Source: Sulfuricurvum sp.
GTDB taxonomy: Bacteria; Campylobacterota; Campylobacteria; Campylobacterales; Sulfurimonadaceae
Assembly (NCBI GenBank): GCA_030692765.1
Contig: JAUYUB010000010.1
Span: forward strand, 108,010 to 172,009
Direction of reading: 5' to 3'
DNA: 64,000 bases
Below the pieces are notes generated by a model that did not search any database, had not been told where the DNA came from, and was given only the letters and a program-made list of their open reading frames with translations. Below are positions 41,668 to 51,138 of this stretch, piece by piece; position 1 is the stretch's first letter; each line of letters starts with the position of its first letter. The position numbers were made by a program, and so were the translations under genes.

Positions 41668-42585
41668 TTATTCGACAACCGATTTTAGAACTTCTTCAAA
41701 ATCCTTTTGTGCTTGCAATAATACTGCTTTTCCATCGGGATCTGTAATGTGTGCACTGCTGATCCAATTGTAGACACTAGGAAATCCCATAACGATTTCA
41801 TTGGAACCTTTTACTTTATAGATCATCAGCGAACATGGGGCAAATGTTCCAGCTTCTGGACGTGTATTGGCAACTGTGTTGATTACTTTGAGTTTACAAA
41901 TGGAATACGTATCGTAAAAATCAAATGGACTAGGTCCGATATCCTCATTGACATACAAGTTATAATCGGTGAAGTTTGAGAGTATGAATCCTGATGGCTT
42001 CAATCCCTCTTCGATCATCATTTCCGTACTTCCCTTATCACTTTCCCAACTTGCTGCATCCGTAGGTTTGACATAACGGGTAAGCAAAGGTCCTTGGGCA
42101 GGTAAAGCAGGTTCACTCATTGTCATTTTTGCCCCAGGAAGTGCTTTTTCAAGCGCTACGAGAACTTCTTTTTCGATCAATGCAAACTCAGGTGCATCAA
42201 ATCCGGCAATCTTTTTCATAGCCTCTGCCGTCAATACGGATACATAAAAATTATTATCATTATTACGCTGGTAAATACCAAAACCCATCGGGATAAAGAT
42301 ACCCGCATCCGTATGGGCTCTCACCAATGAATCAGTTAGACTTTTATGAAAAACCGTCAATAGATTAAATTGCGTAAAATCACTTTTACCAAATTGTTTT
42401 AAAAACGGACCATTCATGTCCGTATTTGACGAAATGACAAAACCGTTTGCTTCAAGTTCTTTTTCAATAACTTTTGCATTAAGTTTACCGTCTCCATTTA
42501 CAGCACTGAATATACGTAAATCACCTGCCCCATACAATGATAGCATCCCTAAAATCAACCATGCCAATAGCACTACTTTTTTCAT
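41668..42585 (-). CDS. secreted protein with two DUF302-like repeats
   Basis: Signal peptide; halves align (GFVISSNTDMNGPF/GFILSNFTDYNLYV; AHTDAGIFIPMGFGIYQ/TRPEAGTFAPCSLMIYK). Confidence 0.75.
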   Translation of the reverse strand: MKKVVLLAWLILGMLSLYGAGDLRIFSAVNGDGKLNAKVIEKELEANGFVISSNTDMNGPFLKQFGKSDFTQFNLLTVFHKSLTDSLVRAHTDAGIFIPMGFGIYQRNNDNNFYVSVLTAEAMKKIAGFDAPEFALIEKEVLVALEKALPGAKMTMSEPALPAQGPLLTRYVKPTDAASWESDKGSTEMMIEEGLKPSGFILSNFTDYNLYVNEDIGPSPFDFYDTYSICKLKVINTVANTRPEAGTFAPCSLMIYKVKGSNEIVMGFPSVYNWISSAHITDPDGKAVLLQAQKDFEEVLKSVVE

Positions 42586-42609
42586 TTTATTCCTTTTTAT
42601 GCTTAATAT

Positions 42610-43071
42610 TTAGCGTGCAGGTATGTACGCATAGCCTTCGTTTTGCTTTTCAATTAATCCAATCGTAGATGTAGGGACAAGCGTCACAAAATCATAAACG
42701 TTTTCTTTGACAATTTTATTCCTTTTCATTCCTGATTCACACATAAAATACGAAACTTTGTAGGTATTGACAGAACCTGTCAATCGTTTCAAAAATGTTT
42801 CTTGCAACTTCGAAAGCGTTGTGTCCTTTTTATACGGTGTATTTGTTAAGTTTTTCACAAAAAATCTATAAGCTTCGCCATGTATGACCACGGCTACTTC
42901 CAACTCTTCCATCTTATTTTCAAAATGGGTTTTTTGTACTGGAATACCGCTTAAGATTATTTTTTCAAATGTTTTTGAATCACCCGTAGTTAAATCAAAA
43001 ACAACTTTATGGACGATTTCTTCTGCATGTAACGATACAGCCAAGATTAAAATAAAGAACCATTTTTTCAT
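42610..43071 (-). CDS. secreted DsrE-like protein
   Basis: Signal peptide; HKVVFDLTTGDSKTFEKII...ELEVAVVIHGEAYRFFVK...VSYFMCESGMKRNKI. Confidence 0.7.
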   Translation of the reverse strand: MKKWFFILILAVSLHAEEIVHKVVFDLTTGDSKTFEKIILSGIPVQKTHFENKMEELEVAVVIHGEAYRFFVKNLTNTPYKKDTTLSKLQETFLKRLTGSVNTYKVSYFMCESGMKRNKIVKENVYDFVTLVPTSTIGLIEKQNEGYAYIPAR

Positions 43072-43081
43072 ACTCTTCTCC

Positions 43082-43522
43082 TTAAGGTCTAATATACGTT
43101 GAGCCGGACCTAATACGTTCGATCAACTCAACAACTCCTGCCGTAACGATCTCACTTCCCTCAATGAGCTGCGAGGGCTCTATTTTTTTCGTCTGCATCG
43201 TATTACCGCATGCCACAAATCTAACATCGTATTGCATAAGTGCTTTCACACGTACAGAAATCTCTTTTTCGCTTTTTAAAAGTGCTCTAATACCCTTAGA
43301 ATAGGCAACAATTTCCATTTCTACATTCTCTGGACCGTAAAATCTGAGCACATTATTAGCCGTACTCAGAACATGATTGATCGCTTCATCATCACCCGCA
43401 ACTATCGAAAAAATAATCTGACGCGGATTATCGATAGAGGGAATTGGCTGCGCGAACTGCGTCTCGCCATAGGAGGTGAAACACATAAACGCAAGCATTA
43501 AAAAAAATTTGATCATTCCCAC
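43082..43522 (-). CDS. secreted DsrE family protein
   Basis: Signal peptide; RQIIFSIVAGDDEAINHVLSTANNVLRFYG...VRFVACGNTMQTKKI with the DsrE-type Cys. Confidence 0.8.
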   Translation of the reverse strand: MGMIKFFLMLAFMCFTSYGETQFAQPIPSIDNPRQIIFSIVAGDDEAINHVLSTANNVLRFYGPENVEMEIVAYSKGIRALLKSEKEISVRVKALMQYDVRFVACGNTMQTKKIEPSQLIEGSEIVTAGVVELIERIRSGSTYIRP

Positions 43523-44415
43523 TCCAACATACGATATGCAGCATCCACATTACCCCGATGCAATGTATCGTACATTTTCTGGGATTGATAGGCTGGCATC
43601 TTTACCTTTTTAATCGTCTCGTCCAGACCGATGCCCGATCCAATAGCCTCACGGACTTCTGTACGCATCTGCATGAGATACTCATACGTCATCTTTGCGG
43701 CATCTTTATCGGTACGGAATCCATGCCCGCCTACAATCGCCGTTGCATTCAATGTGTCTAAATACTCCAAGGCATCAATCCAGCCATTAATATCTCCGTC
43801 TCTCAGCGAAAGAACGCGATCATTAAAAACTAAATCTCCTGCAAAAAGGGTTTTAATATTGGGCAGATATACCACCATATCTTTGTCACTGTGTGCTTTT
43901 TTCTTCATCAAATGCAGTTCAATAATCTGATTACCGATGATAAGCGTCTTATCCTCACTGATAATTTCAGTAGGACGTGTCGGCACGGTAAATTCGTATG
44001 CTTCTGGAGAGACATGGGTTTGGATTCGGGAAGGAGAATCAATGATAGAGTTATAAACAAAATCAACCGAACCCAAAACCATAACTCCCTTTTGAACAAA
44101 ATAACCGTTACCCAGCCAATGATCGTCGTGAACATGGGTATTTATTACTAACTCAACAGGTTGTGGTTTAATTTTTTGCATCGCTTTGTACGCCGCATCG
44201 GCGTACAAATACGAAGAGCCGCTGTCAATCACGACATAGCTCTTTTTGGTATCGACATAACAGGTGTTGACCATGTTGCCATTGTTGCTCTTATTCATAG
44301 CCTCTGGTTCCCCGAAAAAACAGGTGACCTCAGGGGTAATACGCTGAGGCTTGAGATCAAACTCAAACCCGTTCAACGCGCTTAAAGAAATAAGTAATGG
44401 CAACATCCAACGCAT
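43513..44415 (-). CDS. secreted MBL-fold metallohydrolase (SoxH-like)
   Basis: VINTHVHDDHWLGNGYF (HxHxDH), FAGDLVFNDRVLSLRDGDINGWIDAL, VGGHGF. Confidence 0.88.
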   Translation of the reverse strand: MRWMLPLLISLSALNGFEFDLKPQRITPEVTCFFGEPEAMNKSNNGNMVNTCYVDTKKSYVVIDSGSSYLYADAAYKAMQKIKPQPVELVINTHVHDDHWLGNGYFVQKGVMVLGSVDFVYNSIIDSPSRIQTHVSPEAYEFTVPTRPTEIISEDKTLIIGNQIIELHLMKKKAHSDKDMVVYLPNIKTLFAGDLVFNDRVLSLRDGDINGWIDALEYLDTLNATAIVGGHGFRTDKDAAKMTYEYLMQMRTEVREAIGSGIGLDETIKKVKMPAYQSQKMYDTLHRGNVDAAYRMLEWE

Positions 44416-44425
44416 GGTTTATCCT

Positions 44426-45928
44426 TTAGAAGAGGTAGTTCATTTCGAAACGATATTCGTTGTATGAAACATGGTCTGCATGAATAGTATTTTGCGTATT
44501 TTCTGCATCAATAATTCCTACACGAAGTTTAAATTCTGTGTTAGGAAGCTCTTTGAATGTTTTAGTAACATCAAGTGTATACACATCTCGATCAGACCAT
44601 GTTGTACCGCCTAAAAGAGCTTTCGTATCGTCCATATTAATATTTTCGTATCCAATTACGGTATCCAATCCTTCAATAATACCGGCTTTTCCAAAGTCAT
44701 ACCCTGCTCTTGCCATATAACTTTCTGTGTTTGCAATCCAATCAAGCTGTGCCATCAAACGGGTATATCCCCATGTTGGAAAGTTGCGCCATTGAGAAAC
44801 AATGTCCGCATCATCCGAAACTTTTGACCAGCCAATCGCTGCATTAAATGGACCATTATCGGCAACCAAACGTGCCATCAAAATACTTCCATCAAGATTG
44901 TCTCCATCTGTATAACCTTTAGAAGCTGCGTTAGCAGCCGTTACAGTACCACCTATCGCTGCTCCTCCGATTGCTCCTGCACCATCATCAATCTGCTTAT
45001 AATAGCGCACCCCCGGAGTAACGCTCCAAGCACCCAATCCAATTTTATAGTTCGCTTCCAAAACTACATCTTTGAGATAATCTTGGATTTGATAATATCC
45101 GGCATTTAATTTAAGATCTTTTATAGATGTATTCTCTGCCATAACGTAAGCCATAGCAGGTGTCAAATCTTTTCCTGCAGCAGTAACAGTTGACACTTTG
45201 ATACCTTTATGACGTCCATAGTCATCGTTATAGCTTAATCCTTGTGTATCATTATTACCTGCAACCATTAAACTATGAAATGTATCATGGTCACGCAATT
45301 TTTGACTTGTTAAGTAGCCCAATTCAATTTTTGTTTGTGGTAAATCTTTGTTTTTAACTACAATACCTTCAAACGTCTGTGGAATCATTTTCGTATCGTT
45401 GGTAGATACAATCTGATTTTCAACTTTTTGACGTCCAGCAATTACTTCTGTATTTCCGATTTTATATTCTAAAGTAAGTTCAGCTAAAACATCATTGTTC
45501 TTTTGAGATCCATCCTCTGCGGTTACGAATGTATCTTTACCCGCTTTTACCCCTGTCTTTGGCACAGCTGATGTTAATATTTCTTCATTAGTAAGCGGAA
45601 AGGTTGCATAAAAGCCAACTGTAGAAGAAAAACCTTTGTAATTTGCTGTTTTATACACCAAGCTTCCGCCAAGCCCCCATGCCGTATTATCTACAGCCTG
45701 ATCAGACTGCTCATTTTCCCAATCCCAATAAAACATGTTAGAACGAAGACGTCCGTATACTTCTCCTTTAGTAAACATTTCATTAAATGATTCTACACTG
45801 CCTGGTACTTTTGTGTATTCAACCTGATAATTCCCTTTGAGAACACGATCTTCAGTTTTAAGCGCATGCGCCGACGTAGCGAACAAACACGCAGCTGCTG
45901 CTGCGATACTAAGATTTACTAATTTCAT
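44426..45928 (-). CDS. outer membrane porin, Campylobacterota major OMP/OprD-like
   Basis: Signal peptide (AAAAACLFATSAHA), beta-barrel-like composition, terminal aromatic residue (YRFEMNYLF). Confidence 0.82.
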   Translation of the reverse strand: MKLVNLSIAAAAACLFATSAHALKTEDRVLKGNYQVEYTKVPGSVESFNEMFTKGEVYGRLRSNMFYWDWENEQSDQAVDNTAWGLGGSLVYKTANYKGFSSTVGFYATFPLTNEEILTSAVPKTGVKAGKDTFVTAEDGSQKNNDVLAELTLEYKIGNTEVIAGRQKVENQIVSTNDTKMIPQTFEGIVVKNKDLPQTKIELGYLTSQKLRDHDTFHSLMVAGNNDTQGLSYNDDYGRHKGIKVSTVTAAGKDLTPAMAYVMAENTSIKDLKLNAGYYQIQDYLKDVVLEANYKIGLGAWSVTPGVRYYKQIDDGAGAIGGAAIGGTVTAANAASKGYTDGDNLDGSILMARLVADNGPFNAAIGWSKVSDDADIVSQWRNFPTWGYTRLMAQLDWIANTESYMARAGYDFGKAGIIEGLDTVIGYENINMDDTKALLGGTTWSDRDVYTLDVTKTFKELPNTEFKLRVGIIDAENTQNTIHADHVSYNEYRFEMNYLF

Positions 45929-45959
45929 TTAATCTCCTCAGATAAAATTTAAAACTGCC

Positions 45960-47726
45960 TTAGCAGCTTTTTGAGCCCTTACCAGGACAACCGCAATCGT
46001 AATCAAGAATGTTAACATTGCTGTTACCACTAATATCGACCTTTTTTTGCTTTCTTATATAACTAGAAGTTATATCGTAGACAGGGCGGGTCAATTTGTC
46101 ATTTAAGTTCGTCCCTGCGTTTTGCAGGTTTCCGCCCCATGACGACACTTTGTAGACTTTACGGTCATCCAAAGGTTTACCTTTTACCATGATGTTGGTG
46201 ATCCGTTTTCCACTTGGAGCACCAATCTTGATATCATATGTCACACCGCCAAGACGACTCATATCGCCCCCTTGTTGGTATAACGGATTCGCATTGAAAA
46301 CATTGTCCGCGATATCTTCCAGAACATTTCGTATCTGCAATCCGCCCATCTCAAACGTATAAACATTTGGATAAGTGATCGCCGTCATACCGTAGACATC
46401 GTCCATTGTGATCTGTTCACCGCCAAGAACCGTCGTTCCCCAGCGATATCCAGGCGTAAACGATATGTCTGAATCCATCGCATCCATGATAGAGTCATTG
46501 ATCAACTCATCAAACGGCGAATGAAATGTATCGCGTTTGTACAAGATGTTTTTTGTCACACCCAGTATCTCACCAAACTCTTTTTCATGCGGAGCATAGA
46601 GAGAGTTGACCAAATCAACCCCCTCCGGATCTGCAGGGATAAGATTGGCAGCAATCGGGATAAGCTTATACTCGTATCCTTTGACTTTATGGTTTTGGAT
46701 ATCGATATCCAGACGTCCAACGTATTTACCGTGACTTCCTGCGATAATGATAACCGTACCGTTAATCACCGTAGGACGTGGTGATGGATCATGCGTATGG
46801 CCGCTGAGGATGAAATCGATCCCCTTAACCTGACGTGCTACCTCCTGGTCAACACTGAAACCATCATGTGATAGTAAAACTACACAGTCAACCTTTTCTT
46901 CTTTACGCAATTTATCAACATACTTTTGCAACGTATCCAAACGCAATCCAAAACTCCACCCTTGGGTAAACTCTTTTGGATTTGCGGTTGAGGTAAACGG
47001 AAACGATTGTCCGATAATACCGATTTTGGCACCGCCACGTTCTTCGATCGTATACGGTTTAAAAATCAGTTCTTCGTAATCATCGGCAAATGAATCATCC
47101 CCGACAATATTTTGAGAAATAAATTTTCCATTGAGCATTTCAATGAGTTCTTTTACCCGTTGTTTCCCATAGGTAAACTCCCAGTGGCCTACCATCACGT
47201 CTACGCCCAAATAGTTTTGTGCTTTGACGATCGCTTCACCCTGAGTTTTTAGTGCAACACCTGTCCCCTGCCATGTATCACCGGAATCCAACAACATAAC
47301 ATTATCTGCGCCGCGCTCTTTTTTGATATGGTTGATGAGGGTTTTCATATGTGCGATCCCCCCCATTTTCCCAAACTTCTGCGCCAACGTGTCAAAGTTC
47401 ATAAACGTGTCGAAATAGGCATCAAGGGTCTTGCCCTTCATTCCATAGTGCTTTAAAAACGACTCACCGCACAAAAACCCTGGAGTTCCTGTGAGATTTG
47501 GGGCCGAGATCAGCGTTGAAGGCTCACGCCAGTAAAGAGGTTTGATGTGCGCATGCATGTCACAAATATGCAACAGCGTTACTTTGCCTTTTGCATTAAA
47601 GCCGTAAATATCTTTTAATCCTACTTGATCGAGACGCGTAGGTGTTGATGCTGCAGCCCCAAGGGTCGGCAATCCGATCCCTAGTGCCACGGCAATGTGA
47701 AAAAAGTCTCTTCGTGATACATCCAT
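45960..47726 (-). CDS. soxB: thiosulfohydrolase SoxB
   Basis: TAT signal (SRRDFF), HICDMHAHIKPLYWREPS, LLDSGDTWQGTGV, LSGHTHDPSPRP. Confidence 0.96.
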   Translation of the reverse strand: MDVSRRDFFHIAVALGIGLPTLGAAASTPTRLDQVGLKDIYGFNAKGKVTLLHICDMHAHIKPLYWREPSTLISAPNLTGTPGFLCGESFLKHYGMKGKTLDAYFDTFMNFDTLAQKFGKMGGIAHMKTLINHIKKERGADNVMLLDSGDTWQGTGVALKTQGEAIVKAQNYLGVDVMVGHWEFTYGKQRVKELIEMLNGKFISQNIVGDDSFADDYEELIFKPYTIEERGGAKIGIIGQSFPFTSTANPKEFTQGWSFGLRLDTLQKYVDKLRKEEKVDCVVLLSHDGFSVDQEVARQVKGIDFILSGHTHDPSPRPTVINGTVIIIAGSHGKYVGRLDIDIQNHKVKGYEYKLIPIAANLIPADPEGVDLVNSLYAPHEKEFGEILGVTKNILYKRDTFHSPFDELINDSIMDAMDSDISFTPGYRWGTTVLGGEQITMDDVYGMTAITYPNVYTFEMGGLQIRNVLEDIADNVFNANPLYQQGGDMSRLGGVTYDIKIGAPSGKRITNIMVKGKPLDDRKVYKVSSWGGNLQNAGTNLNDKLTRPVYDITSSYIRKQKKVDISGNSNVNILDYDCGCPGKGSKSC

Positions 47727-47736
47727 CGTGTGTCCC

Positions 47737-48510
47737 TTAACGCTTCAGACCAGGGATCTGGATCGTGTTGCCTTTACCTTTATTGGTAACGTATACTTCA
47801 AGGGCAACCATCTCTTTTGAACCCAATGGCAACTCAGCCAAAAGCGCATTTTTCATACACTGCTGCATACGCTTGTCAAATGACACCATCGCGCTTTGTG
47901 TCATACGGTAAGCATGCCATGTTGATGCAGATGCAGTTGTTGGTGCACCTAAATCCGGAAGTTCCTGCATACGTAAACGTGATCCGATGATATCAGGGCT
48001 GTGGCAACTGTTACATGAAAGACCGCGTCCGCCGCGACGTTCTTCAAAAATGTGCTTACCAAGCACCACCATCTCTTCCATCTGCTTATTTACTTTGACA
48101 TCAATGTTTGTCTTAAGATCATTAGCCAGTGATTTTACATACCCTGACATCTTAACCATCTCTTTGCTTTCAAGTTTTGGAACAGCTTTTCCTTGCTGTG
48201 CCGCTGCCATTTGGAGTGATTGAGACAATGTCACAACTTTACCTGCTGCCTTTACCAAACGAGGAAAACCTGCTATTGTTTTTGGTAGATCCTTTACACT
48301 AACCCCAAGCATCTTGGCATAGGCTTCTTGACCGATTTGAGCGTTAAACAACTCTTCACCCTCTGCTATATCCATTGCAGCAGGGTTGTTTTCCAACATT
48401 TCGGCATACATTGCTTTATCCGCAGCATTCATACTCATTGATTCTTCGGCATTTAAGATACCGCATAAAGCAAGTGAGAACAAAGCCGTGCAAATAGAAA
48501 GTTTATGCAT
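47737..48510 (-). CDS. soxA: sulfur oxidation c-type cytochrome SoxA
   Basis: Signal peptide; one CNSCH heme site and a downstream candidate ligand Cys (MQQCMKN); position between soxZ and soxB. Confidence 0.93.
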   Translation of the reverse strand: MHKLSICTALFSLALCGILNAEESMSMNAADKAMYAEMLENNPAAMDIAEGEELFNAQIGQEAYAKMLGVSVKDLPKTIAGFPRLVKAAGKVVTLSQSLQMAAAQQGKAVPKLESKEMVKMSGYVKSLANDLKTNIDVKVNKQMEEMVVLGKHIFEERRGGRGLSCNSCHSPDIIGSRLRMQELPDLGAPTTASASTWHAYRMTQSAMVSFDKRMQQCMKNALLAELPLGSKEMVALEVYVTNKGKGNTIQIPGLKR

Positions 48511-48513
48511 TAT

Positions 48514-48840
48514 TTATCCTTTTGGAGTAATGGCTACGCTACTCTCTACGTTATCGCCTTTATTGTCTTTTGCAAGGACCTTTAGTGTTCCTGTAGCTGA
48601 CACTTTCATACTGATGGACAATACAGGATTAACAGAAAGGGATTCCCACGTGACCATTTTTGTCAACATCTTATCGTTGAAGAAAAAATTCACTTCATTG
48701 ATGAAATGAGCCGGTACGATTTGTCCCGTATCTTTATCTTTACGCATTCCCGATTCCATAGGATGCATTGCCATGAAATCGATTTTTACGATCTCTCCGA
48801 CTTTATAGTCTTTTGGTTTAACTTTGATCAGTGTCTTCAT
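48514..48840 (-). CDS. soxZ: thiosulfate oxidation carrier complex protein SoxZ
   Basis: 108 aa, KEDYKVGEIVKIDFMAMHPMESGMRKDKDTGQIVPAHFINEV-type SoxZ sequence (KPKDYKVGEIVK...). Confidence 0.96.
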   Translation of the reverse strand: MKTLIKVKPKDYKVGEIVKIDFMAMHPMESGMRKDKDTGQIVPAHFINEVNFFFNDKMLTKMVTWESLSVNPVLSISMKVSATGTLKVLAKDNKGDNVESSVAITPKG

Positions 48841-48884
48841 CTTTAAATCCTTATTTATTTTTCTTGTTTTTGTTCAGTACGAAA

Positions 48885-49358
48885 TCAACCGCATCCGCCG
48901 ATGGTTACTTTTACATTTTGCTTTGCACTTAAGAAAGTACCGTTACTCATCTCGGCAACTGCCAATACATCTTGCGTTGATCCAAGTTTGATACGCGTTG
49001 CAAAAGTTGCTTCTCCATTAGCAGGTGTCAAATAGACATTTGCGCATCGAGAATTATTGTTTTTGGTTGCCAATACATGGATTGCTTTAACATAGTCATT
49101 CGCACTCATTGGGCTTTCCACACTTACTTTAACCGGTACAACGGCTCCGTTTTCTGCAATCTCAGGCGCAGAAAGAGATACTTTTGAAGATGGTGTTACC
49201 GCCTTGCCGCCTGTAATAGCGTTCAGCGCTGATTCAACGCTCATCTCATTAGGGCCTTTAACTTTTTTAGCCTCATCTGCCGCACTTGCAATAGTAGGAA
49301 CCAATGCAACACATGCACTTACTGCTCCAAATCCTTTTAAAAATGATCTACGTTCCAT
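48885..49358 (-). CDS. soxY: thiosulfate oxidation carrier protein SoxY
   Basis: TAT signal (ERRSFLK), C-terminal swinging-arm GGCG. Confidence 0.96.
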   Translation of the reverse strand: MERRSFLKGFGAVSACVALVPTIASAADEAKKVKGPNEMSVESALNAITGGKAVTPSSKVSLSAPEIAENGAVVPVKVSVESPMSANDYVKAIHVLATKNNNSRCANVYLTPANGEATFATRIKLGSTQDVLAVAEMSNGTFLSAKQNVKVTIGGCG

Positions 49359-49381
49359 TTTTTATTCCTTATACTTAAAAT

Positions 49382-49900
49382 TTATTTTTTAGAAACAATA
49401 TACGACATCAGATCGCATACTTCACGCTCAGAAAAGAGCCCATTTGCCAAATTAACCGTCATATGTGTGTTTGGGTTGTCTAAACGCGGATCAGCGATTT
49501 GCTGATACAAAAACTGCCCAGTTCTAGCGCCACTGTCCATATAAAGAGCTTTGTAGTTTGTCAAATCTGGTCCGATATTACCGTGCCCTTGTGAGCCTTC
49601 GATTTGATGACAAGCGACACAGTTACCCATTTGCTTCTCTTTTCCATTTGGAAGCAATCGTGTTAATCCCTCTGGAGGATTTTCTTTTGCATCTTTTCCG
49701 TTTAGGTTATGGAAAATGTAATTCCCGCGCGCAATCGCTGCACTGTCATCGACAATACACCCTGCCGGCATTGTGTACAGTTTTGGTGCAGGAAGTGCAT
49801 CTTTTAGCAAAATTTCCGTTGCATCAGGAATTTCAATTGCTGTTGAAAGATCGGCTGCACCTAAAAAGGTGGCGATCCCAAGCATTATCATTTTTCGCAT
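49382..49900 (-). CDS. soxX: sulfur oxidation c-type cytochrome SoxX
   Basis: Signal peptide; GNCVACHQIEGSQGHGNIGPDLTNY; C-terminal REVCDLMSYIVSKK. Confidence 0.94.
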   Translation of the reverse strand: MRKMIMLGIATFLGAADLSTAIEIPDATEILLKDALPAPKLYTMPAGCIVDDSAAIARGNYIFHNLNGKDAKENPPEGLTRLLPNGKEKQMGNCVACHQIEGSQGHGNIGPDLTNYKALYMDSGARTGQFLYQQIADPRLDNPNTHMTVNLANGLFSEREVCDLMSYIVSKK

Positions 49901-49933
49901 TCGCTCTCCTTGATTTATTGATCGAGAAGATTG

Positions 49934-49959
49934 TACAGAAGCTTTGTAAATTTTCTGTA
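49934..49959. repeat. inverted repeat TACAGAA-N12-TTCTGTA upstream of soxX
   Basis: Perfect 7-bp arms on + strand; minus strand also reads as TTTACA direct repeats 11 bp apart. Confidence 0.6.
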
Positions 49960-49965
49960 AAATAA

Positions 49966-51138
49966 TTAAATATTATCTACTTTAAATGATGGAGGGTGAA
50001 AACAATAGGTAAAAGTGCTTCCTTTTTTCTCTTCAGACTCTATACGCAAATCAATATTAGCATGATCAATAATCGACTTGACGATATTAAGTCCGATGCC
50101 AAAGCCGCCTTTTTCTTTGTTTTCCCGATAGTACCGTTCAAAGATTTGTTTGCTGTCTTTTATCCCGACTCCATTGTCTTTGAAAATCATTAGACATTCA
50201 TCATTATTTGTTGCAAGCGTAATGTCGATATTGCCTTCTTCATACGAATATTTAATCGCATTGGAAATATTGTTGTCAACAATGCGCTGCAATTGTGTAG
50301 GATTAAAGAAAAGCATGATCCCATCCGTGATTTGAGAATTGATCGTAATGTTTCTAAGTACAGCGACTTCCTCGAAATAATCAATACGTTCTCGTAAATA
50401 TTGACTCAGATTGATCATTTCATATTCAAAAACAACCCGTTCATTTTTAATCAGGTAATCCATATCATTGTAGATGGTTGCCAATGTTTTGGTTGCAGCT
50501 TTGATTCTTTGAAGATATTTATTCGTCGAATTATTCCGATTGTAAAGATCAATGTTAACATTTATTATAGAAAGAGGCGTGTTGATCTCATGCATCGAAT
50601 CTTTTATAAACCGATCGAGGCGTTGATTTACCCGCTGGAAGCGCAATGCAAACCGGTTGAGAAAAAAGAGGGATAAAATGAAAATCAAGATGGAGATAAC
50701 CAATAAAACAATCACAACATCCTGATAGATACTCACATAGGATATTTCCCCTCCGACAATAAGATATGCAGCATCAAAATATCGTCGTTCCGGTAAAGAA
50801 ACAACGATATAAGCATAATTGTCTTGAACATGATATCCTGTTTTATGTACCATTAAAGGTACCTTAATTAAGGTAAAAAGAGGAGAAAAGTGTTCGTCAT
50901 ACAATCCCGACTGAAGAGATTGAAAGCGGGGATAGTCAAATGGCTGGTTTTGTGTTTGATCAAAATCTTCCATTGCTCTAATGATCAGGTGCGACTGCCC
51001 TTTGAGCGTAAACTGATACTCAATTTCTTTTACATGCTTCATATAGGTAACATACACATACGTCGGTACCAGTAAAAGAACGGCAACGAGCATCGTATAG
51101 AGAAAAGCATTCTTTAATGCATAGCCGTTATCGTTCAA
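49966..51138 (-). CDS. sensor histidine kinase adjacent to sox cluster
   Basis: Two TMs flanking periplasmic region, H-box DSMHEINTPLSIINV, NAIKYS N-box, DNGVGI, GGFGIGLNIVK. Confidence 0.92.
   Translation of the reverse strand: MNDNGYALKNAFLYTMLVAVLLLVPTYVYVTYMKHVKEIEYQFTLKGQSHLIIRAMEDFDQTQNQPFDYPRFQSLQSGLYDEHFSPLFTLIKVPLMVHKTGYHVQDNYAYIVVSLPERRYFDAAYLIVGGEISYVSIYQDVVIVLLVISILIFILSLFFLNRFALRFQRVNQRLDRFIKDSMHEINTPLSIINVNIDLYNRNNSTNKYLQRIKAATKTLATIYNDMDYLIKNERVVFEYEMINLSQYLRERIDYFEEVAVLRNITINSQITDGIMLFFNPTQLQRIVDNNISNAIKYSYEEGNIDITLATNNDECLMIFKDNGVGIKDSKQIFERYYRENKEKGGFGIGLNIVKSIIDHANIDLRIESEEKKGSTFTYCFHPPSFKVDNI

Noticed and set aside
41668-49900. Absence of soxCD as evidence of a deletion
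   Set aside because: In Campylobacterota soxCD is commonly encoded at a second locus; absence from this window is not evidence of loss.
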